Shown here: piece after piece, positions 12,605 through 25,560 of the stretch | Position numbering within the stretch: the first letter of the stretch is position 1 | How the letters are laid out: each line of letters opens with the position of its first letter | Source of the DNA: Odiellus spinosus | Taxonomy: Eukaryota > Arthropoda > Arachnida > Opiliones > Phalangiidae | DNA length: 64,000 bases | NCBI GenBank assembly: GCA_963920705.1 | Contig: OY987237.1 | Coordinates: 10,632,601 to 10,696,600 of the forward strand | Direction: 5' to 3' | Position numbers and translations under genes: made by a program | Notes under the pieces: generated by a model | The model's input: the letters and a program-made list of their open reading frames with translations, nothing else | What the model was told of the DNA's origin: nothing | Database searches by the model: none

Positions 12605-13941
12605 CAAATATTAAAACAGACCATATTTCCATGAAGAAAAAAATGTATTGCAATGTAGATTACAAAATTCTTATTCCATTTGGTATAATCAAAAAATAAA
12701 ATAATAAAAAAAAATCGAAGAGATAGCTCAATTGGATTAATTAAATAGAGTTTTAAAAATATATATAAAAAAAAGGAAATCCCTGTTCTTATAAGCGGCT
12801 GTCGAAAAAAAAAAAAAGACCAGCGCCATTAAAAATACATTACTAAAGCCTCTTAATAAATTTCCCTCTAAATTGGTCCGCGAAGAAGAGACTATACATT
12901 GAACGGAATCCAAAAAGAATAAAAAAAAAAAAAAAAACCTAATATGGGCATGAACCGAGGCTTCCAAATCGTATAGTCTGTCTACCGATTTAGAAGAAAT
13001 AAAACTAAAGGCAAGGATTAATATAAAATATTGTAATGACGTCATTGTACGAACTTATCTCTTTTCCCTCGCCTTTTACTCTATTGCCTCATAGCCACGC
13101 AACGAACGATAGATGGTACGGTCGAGAAAAGGCAAAATGGGAGGAAAGTAAGAGGTCACTACTGTCTAAACCATTTATTATCAAAAGCTGGCTCCGGCAA
13201 AGTGCATTAAGTCTTTAAGATGGATTTATCCGCGTACACCCCTTCACCGTAGCCCGATGTCGTATATACAACGTACCGTACTATTTTCCATCTATTAAAA
13301 TCTGCCTACAGAGGCAAAAGTTTCTCAATTACGAGCAGAAACCACCTTCACCTTACCTCAAGCACTTATATTTGCCAATAACTATCAGACTTGGAAACTA
13401 AAACTGTATTAATACTAATTAAAAATATAGTTCGTCCATTTTGAATTTGAGGCAATGTAATTAAAAGTATTTAGGTTGAATAATGACGTCATTGTTATTT
13501 TTGCCCCTGCTTTTAAACTATATTGTGTCTTGGTCAGTTTTCGAATAGAGCCTCGCTCTCTTCATCGCGATCTCGAGCGTCCAAAATGTCTGGCATCGTT
13601 TAAAATTTATCTTAAATATTTATAGTTTGTTTACCTTATTCAATGCAATAGAAATAAAAGCGGGAAAATTAACAGTTACGGTGAAAATATAGACTATCTC
13701 GTTATGACCCTCCTTTTAAATATATTGCTTCTAATATAGAGGATGAATTATATGGAGGAAATCACCTCTTGAAGTAAACTATATCGCCATCAAAAGCGAT
13801 TTTGACGGTTAACGTGAAATATAATTAAGAGACGAAAATTGCGGAAATTAGTATAATTAACGCTTAATTAACTCAAGCGCCTGAAAGTTCGGGGTTTTCA
13901 TTTTATTGGCTAAAGTTGGATTTAATTGGGTTAAATTATAA
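12605..13941. other. No gene recognised
   Basis: AT-rich with several A-runs. Frames of 102 aa (minus, 12,737-13,045) and 60 aa (plus, 13,036-13,218) are low complexity or unremarkable. Confidence 0.5.
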
Positions 13942-14137
13942 ACTAAATTTAAAACGCAGAAAATAGGCTTAACTGGATTCATGTTAATCAGGATCTCCAT
14001 GAATCCAGCTCAGCCTATTTTCTAGGCAAGTTTTAAATTTATTTCTAGTTTAATATTTGTTGTAATTCTTTACTGATGGATTAGGCATATTTAAACGATA
14101 AGGAATCGATTAAAAATCACTTGTTGTCAATTTTATT
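13942..14137. mobile_element. K-1 MITE, truncated at both ends
   Basis: Inner palindrome (AAAATAGGCTTAACTGGATT and complement) plus most of the right arm to AATCACTTGTTGTC. The terminal GCATTCTCCC is lost, and the left outer arm is missing. Confidence 0.75.
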
Positions 14138-15960
14138 ATTTTAAATAATTCTAGCGAAGGTCTACTTTCTAATGAAGCAATCGGCTTATGTCTAGGAGAT
14201 TGTTGAGAAAAATTAGGGCCTTTTAGATTCCCAAACACTACTAAGCATAACACAGTTTTAAATATTTCTAGTAGAAAACTCTTAAATTGAGAAAAAAAAT
14301 GTATAACCCCACATATATTATTCATAAATTTGAATTCAGCGAAAAATTAAAACCGGCTTTAAACCTCCATCCATTTAGGCGAAAGCCTAGCTTAATTTAA
14401 GGTGTAAAACTATGCAAATTCTTTTTCCATAACCAAAAGAAAACCTTTAAAATTCGTGGCACATAAAATCAAAACCTGACGCATTTCTAAAAAGGAGGGT
14501 ATTATCATATTTCCATTAAAAAATAAGTTTTTATTTTTTTTTACGTATATGGTATGGAAAATTTTCCTATTTTCTTTGAAGGGCTTAACGGGTATAAGGA
14601 TTGATTCTAATACCATTTTTACTTTGCTTTCCCCGATCATATATTTATATATATTGGATGGAAGCAGGCCCCTTTTATCATCCCCAATAAGAGTTTCCGA
14701 ATGCTAAGCCCCTATACGGAAATTCCGAGTAACAAAAGCGCGCGAAACGAACCGTCTATTCAACCAATTTGATTTAATACGTATAAAATTAGATTTGAAG
14801 CAATTTTACATCCAATTTTTACCCATCTCCTTAAGATCCTTTCAATAACACCAATATTTTGAACGCATTGTACAGTTTGTTTGACTTTTTCTAGTTAATT
14901 CGTGTAAAGCTGAGATTGTGAATATTTCCTAAACAAAGATTTTTTTTCCGGATTTGTTCGCTTCCCCCAATTTTACTTATTTTCCAAAATAAAGTCAAAC
15001 ACGCTATTCGACTTCTTCGAATCAATTCGTGTAAAGTTGAATACTGAGGATTTAACCGGGATTGTTTTTTACCCTATTTTTCTCATTCCCCTTTATTCCC
15101 TTCATTGTTAATAATACGTCGAACAGAGACGAAGTCTTAGAAGCTTCGAAAAGGATGAAAACTTATATTTGTTTTTTACTTAAAGGGCGAACGAATAAGC
15201 ATTAGCGATAATGGCTTTCACCGCCGTTATTATACATAACGTAACTATAGTCGGTTGCAGTTACAGTTTGCAGTACGTAAAAAACTTCATTTTCATTATT
15301 TATCGTTCAAAAAAGAGGGGGATTTAGCGTCGTACCTACTGTAAATTCAAATTTATCGTGAATATAAATTCCGAGCAATATTATTAAAGCGGTAATTCTT
15401 ACAAAGGTGTAGAATTAAGTAGTATTTCTAAGCCATATTTCTCCTTTCTTGAACGATAATTTCATTGCCTGAAATACGAGGAATAATAAGGGTCGCTCGC
15501 GGCATTACACACTCATTGAAAAAATCGTAATATATAAGAGGGAATATCCTATACGCCTCAAAAGCCTTGGCAATATCCATTACAGAAATATGGAATTTTT
15601 TATGTGTATTTTTTTTTCTCTCTTCTTCTTCATTGGTTCCTTTTTTAGGAAATGAATAAATTTATAAATGGGAAATTGGTATAACCTTTTTTTTTTCCTA
15701 TTTAAAGAGATTGTATTACGATCTGATTCAATTTTAATTAGGACAAAATAACTTTACTAAACTGTGCATGGATTTCTTATACAGAAGGAAAAAAATGTAA
15801 CTGATGCTATCTTGCCAATTTGTCCCAAAATATTCGACACTTTGCAAATTAAGATCCTGAAACATTTCCGACAGCGCTACACGTCAAAAGTCGAAGATAT
15901 CGATTATAAAATATTAATTTTCATTGTATACCAATACTTTTTCTTATAACATTTATTTTG
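14138..15960. other. No gene recognised
   Basis: Short frames only (60-76 aa), no motif recognised. Two loosely similar stretches (TTCGTGTAAAG near 14,900 and 15,030) may be old duplicates. Confidence 0.45.
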
Positions 15961-16045
15961 AATCGTTTTTAATGATCTATCCGAAAATGTTAAACAAATT
16001 CTAACTATAGATCATGAAAAATGAATGACAGCCTATTTTAAATAA
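15961..16045. repeat. Diverged repeat ending TGACAGCCT, copy 1
   Basis: ATCTATCCGAAAATGTTA, ATAGATCATGAAAA and TGACAGCCT resemble 46,861-46,945. The shared end suggests the same broad family as R8. Confidence 0.35.
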
Positions 16046-16270
16046 TTACATAGAGTAATGTAATAGATATATCAGATTTTTTTAATACTTCACTGTATTT
16101 CATGGTTATCTAATAATTTTTATGATAAATCAGAAATTTACAATTCTTAAATACAATATTTTTAAAAAATGGTATTTTTTCGAATCCTAGCTATATGACA
16201 TCATCTAATAGGTAAAATTCGGAAATTAGAAAGCTTTTTATTCCAACTAATCGAGAATTCGGTTGGATTA

Positions 16271-16441
16271 GAGGCGGAATTTTGGACAAGATAAAAGAAA
16301 CATTTTTGGTTAATCAGTTATTATTATTAATCGGTTAAATATTCGCGATTACATTGGATTTATCACAGACTTCCTGTGGATAATTTCAAATTATAAATAA
16401 AGACAAAATTATTAGAAATATCTTGTCCAAACCCCGACCTC
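16271..16441 (+). mobile_element. TA-2 MITE, copy 1
   Basis: 171 bp between TA dinucleotides. Ends are GAGGCGGAATTTTGGACAAG and CTTGTCCAAACCCCGACCTC. The core contains ATTCGCGATTACATTG. The copy at 16.7 kb is the same element reversed. Confidence 0.8.
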
Positions 16442-16741
16442 TAGGTTGCTAGAAAACGTATATGATAATACAATCCCTTTAAGAGAGCAATGAGGGCTGG
16501 AATTAGTTTTTGAACTATTCTAAAAGGGAATCGAAAAATATAACTCTGGTGCATTCACGTCCTGCTTTTAACTTACTTTCTAAGTAGTCGAGATGTACTT
16601 CTTGAACCGGAAATATTTATGAGTACGAGATCTGAGAGTTTTATGGATTATTAAAGGTTAGGGATTTTAGAAAGATTTAAGCCTAAGGGATGTTGGGATC
16701 ATTGACCAAACTTCGTTCCCAAAATGGCAATGTCCGAAGTA

Positions 16742-16893
16742 GAGGTCGGCGTTTGGACAAGATAATTTGATTGTTTTTAAATTATCCACGGAAGTCTATG
16801 ATAAATGCAATGTAATCGCGAATATTTAACTGATTATTATTCATAACCTATTAACGAAATATTTATGGATTATCTTGTCCAAACCCCGACCTC
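16742..16893 (-). mobile_element. TA-2 MITE, copy 2
   Basis: 152 bp between TA dinucleotides, with ends GAGGTCGGCGTTTGGACAAG and complement. The core is the reverse complement of copy 1, so the two copies are inverted and about 300 bp apart. Confidence 0.8.
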
Positions 16894-17239
16894 TAGTCCG
16901 AAGGATCAAAAATTCCAAAAAAATGTCAACGAAATTAAAAACATTCCCGTGATCTCGTAATCTTATCGGATTATGTGATTTTGCCGATGATTTCGCGATA
17001 TCCAAATTTAAAGTGAGAAGCATTTTCGGAAAGATCGTTAAAATCGATTCAAAATATATAAATATACAGATACCATAGAAAATATTACCGCAACAGTAGA
17101 AATACATATATTATAATCGGCATTTTCGAAATATTTAAAAATCCCAAGCAATACTACGTCATCAATACGTTCGCGTGCATGCTATTGGAGAGGCTATTCA
17201 GGCGCATTCTGGGAAGTGACAAGGTCTCTTTCGCTCGGT

Positions 17240-17460
17240 CTTTTTCACGAAAGTACTTAATCTAGAAACGCCATATAGCGGAAAAAATATCTATATAAAT
17301 ATTTCGACATTTTCATTTTTAAAGTTTCTTTCGAACGCGTCAACCCAGAGTTTTAAAATTCTGAATATAATTTTAATAGTATATGATGAAACGAAAAATT
17401 TAATCCACAGTCGAATATTCGACAGCCTCACATTAATACTTTCACGATTTCGCAACAAGG
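17240..17460. repeat. Repeat R8, diverged copy
   Basis: Shares GTCAACCCAGAG, CTGAATATAATTTTAATAGT and GACAGCCTCACATTAAT with the copies at 18.1 and 49.9 kb. Confidence 0.45.
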
Positions 17461-17927
17461 AAATGATATTATTTGACCACGCCCCTTTTCAAGAGGGTTG
17501 TATTAAAAATATTTTCTGATCGTCAAATTAATAAAATTTCAATATTACGCAAAGCGTAACCAGTAATTATCGCACCATCTAATATCATTTTCAATCTAAA
17601 AATTCCTTGCATTTGGGGTCACGAAAACCTCTAAGGCTTTTAAGGGAACTTAAAAGGAAAGCGCGTTTTTAGATTAATATTGAAGGAACCAAAAGTTATT
17701 TTGGTCCTATCGATTAAATTCACCGCGGCCAGAAAGTATATTGGACACTCCGTACACGATCCAACTGTTATTTTTTAATAAGACTGAAACTCGATAACGC
17801 CGTATCAAAGGTTCAAACAAATTAAAACTCTTCCGAAACTAAATTATAAATATAAATTTACATAATATATATATAAAAAGAATCCAAACCTCTCCAATTT
17901 GTACAAGTTAATATTAAAGTGCATGAC

Positions 17928-18228
17928 GCTGTCATGTTTTAGACGGCCTATGCGTAATTTTACGGTTTTTAAGAGCAAATATCCCGCAACAAGACGTTGC
18001 GTGGTTATTGTAGAGCCTACAGTTGATTCTCACGCGTATGAAAATTATAATTACGTTTCCAAAAATGAACTACGTCATTTATCGGAAAATTACCTAGTTT
18101 TTTGAATATTCTTAAGAACACCTCAACCGACAGAGGCCTAAAATTTTGAATAACGCGTATTAGTAGTATGATAAAATAAAAATACAATTCATATATATTT
18201 GAAAAAAAAAAAAAAAATGGTAACAGCC
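17928..18228. repeat. Interspersed repeat R8, longest copy
   Basis: Begins GCTGTCATGTTTTAGACGG and ends AATGGTAACAGCC, so ends are approximately inverted. Inner landmarks are GGCCTATGCGTAAT, GAACTACGTCATTTATCGG and AGTAGTATGATAAAAT. A 68-aa frame within it is taken as chance. Confidence 0.5.
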
Positions 18229-18510
18229 TAACTTTAAAATGATTAAATTAAACTCATTAGAAAGGATAATTTATTTTTAATTTCACTGTATGTTTAAGGG
18301 AAATTTGAACAAAATTCTGAGGATCTAAAAAATTTCGAATATTTAAATTATTACCGCGATATTCTCAAAAATGTTTAACTCAGTCGGATTTTATTTTTGG
18401 ATAAAGGATAATTTTTGCCTTAGCCATATTCGCATCTGTAACAAATTTTGTTTTTGCGGTGAAGATCTTCTTTAGTCGAAAATGATGTAATTTTATTGTT
18501 ATTCGAGTTT

Positions 18511-18550
<40 letters not shown>

Positions 18551-19602
18551 ACGATAAGGAGTTTCTACTGCGTAGACTCCGTGAGCAATTAGGGTTAAAC
18601 TAAAGTTATCTAATCAACAACCATCAATACTTCATCATTTTTACAGTCTGATAATGATCCCATAAAATTAAAAACCCCATAAAAACCTCCTAGAAGAAGC
18701 AACTTTGAAATCTTAATTTATTCATAGTTAAAGGATTTTTACCATTTATGTATAAAAATCAAAAATGAATATATATCACTTTTTAATTCCACAACCAATA
18801 TTCGAGTAAATAAAATTAAAATTAAACGCAATTACCTTCTAAATAAAGTAGAACTTGACAGATAATATTGACCATGGGTCGTTTCAGTCTCATCGCACGA
18901 AGTGTCGGGGACCTGAATCCAGACCCGTAAACTTTTTTTTTAAACGTCCGATTTCCGATTTTAAATATATTCAAAGTTTCAGATTTAAACCGAAAATAAA
19001 TATCCTAAGCAAAGAAAACTAAACGCTGAAATTCCGGTTGAGATTAAATAAAATTAATAAAGTTAATCCAAAAATATTTGTTGAGAGTGCGGGAGAAACG
19101 TGGTAAACCAATTCTTAAGCACTTCATAATAGTAATAAAATGGAGTTTTTTGAAGCTAAATATGTGTTTTAATAACTATATTGAGTTCGGGCCCAGAGAG
19201 AGCGCCTTGTCACTTGGAGAAACTTGAATCATCTGCGGAGGAAATTCGCGTACTGAGGAGAAGACGGCGTTAAGGAGCTAGTCAGAGAGAGAAAGAGAGA
19301 GAGAGTGAAAGCGCGCCAAAAACTTTTCCCTCGATGATGGCCTCATATCGGAGCGCTACTCAGACGCCATCTAACAAATCGAGGATGAACTAAGAACGGA
19401 ATTCGAGATTTCTAATGCGAACTAAGCTTTATAAAATCGCGAGCCTACATTCAAAAGCAGTCCGAGATCTCAGCATTCGTAAATCGACTCTATACCTTCT
19501 TTAAACAAAGAAAAGCAAGCGATGTTGATTGTGATATAACAGGGGAGAGATTAGCCATCCGTACTGAATGATAAATAAAATATTTAAAAAGATTTTCGAC
19601 CT
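18229..19602. other. No gene recognised
   Basis: Contains the long poly(T) and a purine-rich GAGAGA stretch near 19,280-19,310. Confidence 0.5.
18513..18544. repeat. T homopolymer, 32 bp
   Basis: The longest homopolymer in the window. Other runs are poly(T) at 30,226-30,248, poly(A) at 60,296-60,317, poly(C) of 14 at 4,105-4,118 and 52,107-52,120, and poly(G) of 11 at 29,910-29,920. Confidence 0.95.
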
Positions 19603-19989
19603 TTAAAGAGATAATGCAACCTAACAAGATTTTGTATCAATTCCTTATTGTTTAAATAGGCCTAATCCACGAACAAATATTAAATTAGAAATAAATTTAA
19701 CATTTACCCGGAAAATAGGTATATGGTCTAGCGACAAATCGAACGCGCGATTGTATGTCTAGTGGAGATCTCGCGTGAACGACGGGTCTTGCTCATTGGT
19801 CGCTAGACCTTACACGGAGGCAATTCAGGATCTCCGTGAATCCAGCTAAGCCTATTTTCCGGGTAAGTTTTAAATTTATTTCTAGTTTAATATTCGTTTT
19901 GTAAACTTTTTATTGGTGGATTAGGCCTAAATAAACGATTAGGACTCAATAAAAAAATCACTTGTTATCAGATTGCATTCTCCCTTTAA
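19603..19989. mobile_element. K-1 Kolobok/T2-like MITE, copy at 19.6 kb
   Basis: Bounded by TTAA at both ends, with termini TTAAAGAGATAATGCAACC and complement CCCTTTAA. The long arms include ATCGATTCCTTAT and GGCCTAATCCA types and an inner palindrome related to GGTCGCTAGACCTTACAC. Part of the left inner arm is deleted. TTAA targets and TTAAAGG ends are the hallmark of T2/Kolobok-type elements; the assignment is by ends only. Confidence 0.85.
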
Positions 19990-20309
19990 ATATCTTTTTT
20001 TTTTTTTTTTTCCAAAAATGCTACTCAAATTCCTTTCGATTTGCATGAGAAATTGGTATTCAAAGTTTTCTTTTACAGAGAAAATTTAAATTAAAGGAAA
20101 CTAGTCCTTTAAAACTGTTAATTTACAACTCGTAACTATAATTAACTGACCTACTCTTTATTCGAAACATTAAAATATTGACCAAAGTTGTATAATCTAA
20201 TAAAATGAACCTTATCCAACTATAAAGGCACTAAAATACCGACTATAAAGGCAGTGAATTACTAAATATAAAGGGTGTTAAAATTATATCAGACGTCGTA
20301 GAATACCTT

Positions 20310-20737
20310 TTAAAGGGAAAATGCAACCAAAAACGAGTGATTTTACATCGATTCCTTGTCGTTTAAATAGGCCTAATCCAACGGTTAAAAAGTTTAAAAA
20401 CAAATATTAAACTAGAAATAAATTTAAAACTTACCCGGAAAATAGGCTTAGCTGGATTCATGGAGATCACCTGAAATAGAGATCAATGGCATTGATCAAT
20501 GAATTTTATATGGGAAATACAGGATCTCCATGACCAACGTCATTGGTCGCTAGTCCTTGTACGGGGAGTTCAGGATATCTCCATGAATCCAGCTAAGCCT
20601 ATTTTGATGGAAAGTTTTAAATTTATTTCTAGTTTAATATTTGTTCCTAAATTTTTTTTACTGTTGGATTAGGACTATTTAAACGATACAGAATCGATAA
20701 AAAAATCACTTGTTGTTGGGTTGCATGATCCCTTTCA
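20310..20737. mobile_element. K-1 MITE, variant core, at 20.3 kb
   Basis: Left end TTAAAGGGAAAATGCAACC; the right end reads CCCTTTCA, so the right TTAA is mutated. Arms match the other K-1 copies, but the core (with ATCAATGGCATTGATCAATG) matches the copy at 62.7 kb, defining a subfamily. Confidence 0.82.
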
Positions 20738-23700
20738 CAGAAGATAATAAGAGGCGAAGGGTCCCACTTCGTTCTATTCAGAATAACTGTTGATAAATTT
20801 TACTTGTGTAATCAAGTACCCTAATGATTTGATTTTGGTGGCGTTGTCGTTCAGAGATATTTCACTCTTTTCTGCTACCCACGGAGCAATAAAAAAAGAT
20901 ATCCGTGCTTTACTACACCTTAAAATTTATATTTTAAGACCTAGTATCTCTCTCCGTGAGTGTAATTAGTGTATAGTAAGGGGCTGCACCTATTTTATTT
21001 TATTCTAGCTGATGGTGTTCGCCGCGCTGCTTAACTACCCTATTTTAGAGTAAGGGTGAGTGGTGTAACACTCGAACTATTTTAGAAACCACTATTTAGA
21101 TTTGATCATAATGTGCATCCCACGAATGCCTAAAATATAACCCGTACCAGGTTTTTAAATCTTCACTGAAATAAACTCGATAGTCGAAAGGTACATTGAT
21201 TGGCTTTAATTATCCATCGTTCATTGGGTCTAATCTATAAAGGATCGAATTTAACGATTTAATATTATACCTGTAATGAATATTACAGCTTGGCCCTCGC
21301 TTAACGGGAGCTTATAATTCCCTCGGGACTGTTAAAGGGATTAAGTAAGGACTGGAATTCACGGAGGGGGACCAATAGTTGGCCGAGTCAGTGTTGATGC
21401 TCGATGGTTGAAGTTCAGTTCAGTTCTGACGCGGCAACAAGAGAAGGAAACTCAGGCTAAAGGTTACTTTTAATTTCACTTTGGGATCCATATATTAATT
21501 TTAGTTCATCTTTGCACGTCTCTGTTATAAAGCCAAAAACTTTAACGATATTCAAAGTTTATAATTTTAATTTTTTCGATTGTCCTAAAATCTTTCGCCT
21601 GTTATTTTTAGGAAAATTATCAGCCCTATAATCATCTTGGCTCCATGAACTGTAATAGAGATAGATACTTCTTAAAAGCTTCAAAATAAGCCTTTACTCG
21701 CCAGAGAGGGTACATCTATCCAGGGTCATAAAATTTTAAAGACTACTTGGACATCAGGGTCTCGGCGCTCGTTTTCTGTGGCTAAACCAAGCACGCTCAC
21801 TACCACACTATACCCTGTTCCCGATATTTTCCTTAATGGGTAGTCGTTAGAAAATTAGTGTCAGAAGGAATTTATACGAACCGCAAACAATGCCCATGCC
21901 CCATACAACGTATACCCAAACTTCGGAGAGCGAATATTTCTTTGCTGGCTATACGTACTAAGGAATTCCTATTCTATACCGTGTTCTAGAACCGCGTGCA
22001 ACAAATATTTGAAAAGCGTCATATCCTTACTCAAATACAGCTTATTCTAAATAAAATTTTTCCAAGTGAAATAGCTAATATGGAAAGGTGTATTAGGTTA
22101 ATTAATGGCATACTAGACTGAATTAGCAATGTTAAAAATCGCCAAAACCTATTATCAAAATCACAGGTTAATAATCAAATTTTTAAAGGATATATAAAAT
22201 AAATTTAACATTTATTTCAAAAGGACTCAATCGCGGATGGCAATGAGAGTTCTTCTTAAAATGAAAGATATTTCATCGGCAGATTTACTGAGAAATCGCG
22301 AACAAAAAAATAATTTGGGATTATAAAATTATTAATTTATAAATTAACGTTAAGTAAGCTATGTCCTTGATATATCCTCAAAAATATACACATATTCTGG
22401 ATCCAGTTCAAACCTTTCCGTATTAGGAACAGTTTCAGCAAAAGCAAGGGGTTCAAATCAGAATCATCTCAATATTTCATCACGTACAAATCTAGAGACC
22501 AATGGAAATGTCTTCCATAAAATCTTAGACAAACAGAAGGAGGTGCGCTTCGTAAACGCTGAAATATAAGTCTGATTCCAACTTATAAGTGCAATTGTAT
22601 AGTACACGCGAGTAAATGTATGTGTGCCTAGTGCATTATAAGCTAATCACAATCTTAGGAAAACACAATAGAAAAGCTTCCTTTTCTTGACTAATGAACT
22701 TCCTTTGTTTTTACAGGCCGCAACTAATATATCTTTAGTTAAAAAAGACGTATACTACTTTCTTCTTTATAGAGTTTTACACCAGGTATCCTTCCACCGT
22801 ATCATTAATAGAAATGTATTTTACGAATGACACTTATCGACAAGAAAATGAGGACAAGTGATGAGAGAGAAGTGGGTCTTTTCTCTCTCGAACAACGAAT
22901 TATATTACGATGTCAATTGGGCCGATGACTACTTCAATTAAGACTCTAGGAGACCGTGGAGACGATGCTTTTAATCGAATTAAACAAGAGACTATTGGTT
23001 GAAAAAAAAAAAAAAGGAAAAAAGATCCGAGAAGGAGCCAGTGTTATACATTGTTGATCTACCACTACAAGAACCAATCATGACACCCTTTTAGTCTTTG
23101 CGAAGAAAACAAGGAACCCCTATTGAATTATAGCTAACATAGTGCGATAGTACTTAAAAAAGTTTAGTGTTTTATGGAATTATTAAGTGCCATTATGGTG
23201 TGTGTTTAACAAAACTCTTCGGAGAAAAGCCCCACGATGAGAAAATTGGAAGAAACATAGATGAATATATTTATTCTTAGTGGAATTTGCGTTTAATCAT
23301 ACTGATAATTATTATTAGCGTAATAAATTATGCAAGATGACTCGACATTGTAGAAAACTAAACGAAAAATACTTGATAATTTCTAATTAATTAATTTAAT
23401 TTAATGCCCTTTTTCAAGCCCCATCGCCGCTTTGATTGGATACTTTTAGGTGTTCGTAAAATATTTGGAGCTGTTTTCAAACCAATTTAAAGCCAATAAA
23501 ATTACACGCGGGGAAACTATAGAGAACTTGTAGTTCAAAAATAATTTTAAATAATTATTTAAATTTTCAAAATTTATTTAATAGACTAAATTTCTTTTAA
23601 CCATTCCCCTCTTAAAATTAAAATTTACTGTATAAAATATCCAGTAAAGATTAAAAATAATTCTATCTTAATATTTTATTTGTCTCCTAATATCCTAATT

Positions 23701-23923
23701 GAGGGCCAATATGAGAAGCAAGCCTGACGTCAAGGGGGAGGTTTTAGAAATTTGAACCCCCATGCATGTAATAAAAAGATAAGTATATAAACTTTTAATA
23801 TGATCGGGAAAAAATTTGTGAGAGAATAACTTAAAATAAATATTGGTTTAAATAATTAAAAATAACCCTTTAAATTAATTAAAAAAGGCATCCGATCCTC
23901 TGACGAATGTTCGTCAAATATGC
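20738..23923. other. No gene recognised
   Basis: About 3.2 kb without an open frame of 60 codons or a repeat shared with the rest of the window. Confidence 0.5.
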
Positions 23924-24376
23924 TGTAGGTCCATTGGACCGACAGTCCCAATCGATGACCATCCCAATGGACCGACAAAAACCCGCACTTCGGTCGATTG
24001 GGACTGGAAACGGCTGTAGGTCCATTGGACCGACAGTCCCAATCGACCGACAGTCCCAATGGACCTTCGCGCGGGTTTTTGTCGGTCCATTGGGACGGTC
24101 GGTCGATTGGGACTGGAAACGGCTGTAGGTCCATTGGACCGACAGTCCCAATGGACCTAACCTAACCCAAATAAGACAGCAATGCTAGAGAAAACCGTAA
24201 GGCTTTATTCACAACATAATATTTATGGGGAAAAAACGGCAAGCCGCCAATCTGCCAGTTCCCTTTTTCGTTTAAGCCGTTTTCGGTCCATTGGGAAAAG
24301 CGCCTTCGGGCTAGTTTCTTTTATCTGTTTGGCGGTATTCGAGTCTGTCGAATGGAATTGTCGGTCCATTGGGAAG
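23924..24376. repeat. GGTCCATTGG foldback cluster
   Basis: The near-palindrome GGTCCATTGGACC and its half GGTCCATTGGGA recur about nine times on both strands. Direct repeats of about 60 bp (CGGTCGATTGGGACTGGAAA then CGGCTGTAGG) start near 23,991 and 24,091. A perfect 25-bp inverted pair (GCGGGTTTTTGTCGG type) lies at about 23,963-23,987 and 24,072-24,096. Frames across it are products of the repeat. Confidence 0.8.
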
Positions 24377-25209
24377 ACACCGTCAAGCATACCATCCAAT
24401 CAAAGAATTTTAAAAACATTTTATTTGCCCTTGAATGTTTCTTATTATTAACCTCAAATAAATATTTCACCCGGGGTTGTAAACTTTTAATTCAATTTAG
24501 CCGCGTGTCACGTTCACTGTCACTTTGAAAACTTTAAGTATAATTATATCAACAGTTTGATTGTTTACTACAAAATAGAAGCCTTGAAATTATAAGCGAA
24601 ACAAATGAGAGAGAAATATATATATTTAAGTAATCTAATTAAGTCAAAACCTCACAAATTTCGACCCACTTCGCGGTTTAACTGTTATTTCACCCCGCAA
24701 TAACGTTAGAAAGACAGATTTGGTTTAGATCAGGATTCCTTATTCTCACGTAAAGTTGGAAAAGGTTTGAAATTTCAACACGAACAAAGTAATGTTACGC
24801 CTTATTTCAGTGTTTAGGTTTCAAAAGAGAGTTAAAGGCCCAGCCTAGATTTGTACACGATGTAATGTCAAGCCGAGTCTTAGTGCGAGGAAAGATTCCC
24901 TTGAGGCAATGGGAATTAAAAGGCGTTAGGGGGAAATCTAGTGATAGGGGAAATGCTAATTTGTCAAAAATGAGAGAAATAATATACATATTTCTACATG
25001 TAATTCCGAGCGGGTAAAAGAGCAAAAGTCGCTTTGTTTACCCACGCGTCCAATAATCGAGTTAAAATTGTAGTGGGTTTCGTACTTAGAAGGAACTAAA
25101 ACAACCGTTTGAAAGAAACTCAAGCAGTTATTCATTAAAAAGTGTATATAAAATTCTAATACAGGGAATAGAAAGAAAGACTCTCCTCTACTATATTGTT
25201 ATACTACTG
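24377..25209. other. No gene recognised
   Basis: AT-rich. A 72-aa minus frame at 24,807-25,025 has no recognised similarity. Confidence 0.5.
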
Positions 25210-25216
25210 AGAAAAC

Positions 25217-25553
25217 CAGAAGCTGATGAAACCCTCCTTTGAAGTCTATTACTCCCTGGTCTTGTCTACCCCTCTCTGTATGGGCTAGTTTCAAAAAGCG
25301 CGATTCGTACGCCTCCTAACGGTAGATATTTTCGGAGCGGGAGTTCGTCGAGCGAATATCTCTAGCAGCCTTGGAGTTCGTCAAAAAAACGTCGTCGTTT
25401 GTGGAGAGAGAGAATTTCCAATTTTCCGTAGACAGGGGGTATGAAGTAGGACCCCTCCGATCTCGTAAAATTGTGAATTTTACCCATACAGAGAGGAGCG
25501 CTATATGGAACATTAGAGTAGTAGACTTCAAAGGAGGGTTTCATCTACTTCTG
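25217..25553 (+). mobile_element. M7-A MITE, copy 1
   Basis: A 337-bp element with terminal inverted repeats starting CAGAAGCTGATGAAACCC and ending in the complement (one arm slightly diverged). It is flanked by AGAAAAC at 25,210-25,216 and AGAAAAT at 25,554-25,560, a 7-bp target duplication with one mismatch. The arms (about 40 bp plus a matching CTCTCTGTATGGG further in) surround a non-coding core. Short frames seen in it recur in other copies only because the DNA is the same. It is in the same orientation as the 59.3-kb copy. Confidence 0.9.
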
Positions 25554-25560
25554 AGAAAAT

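Noticed and set aside
12718..12736. A tRNA-like A box (GATAGCTCAATTGG)
   Set aside because: No B box or cloverleaf stems downstream; the sequence runs into A-rich DNA.
24153..24167. CCTAACCTAACCC considered as interstitial telomeric sequence
   Set aside because: Only about two units, inside the GGTCCATTGG cluster.
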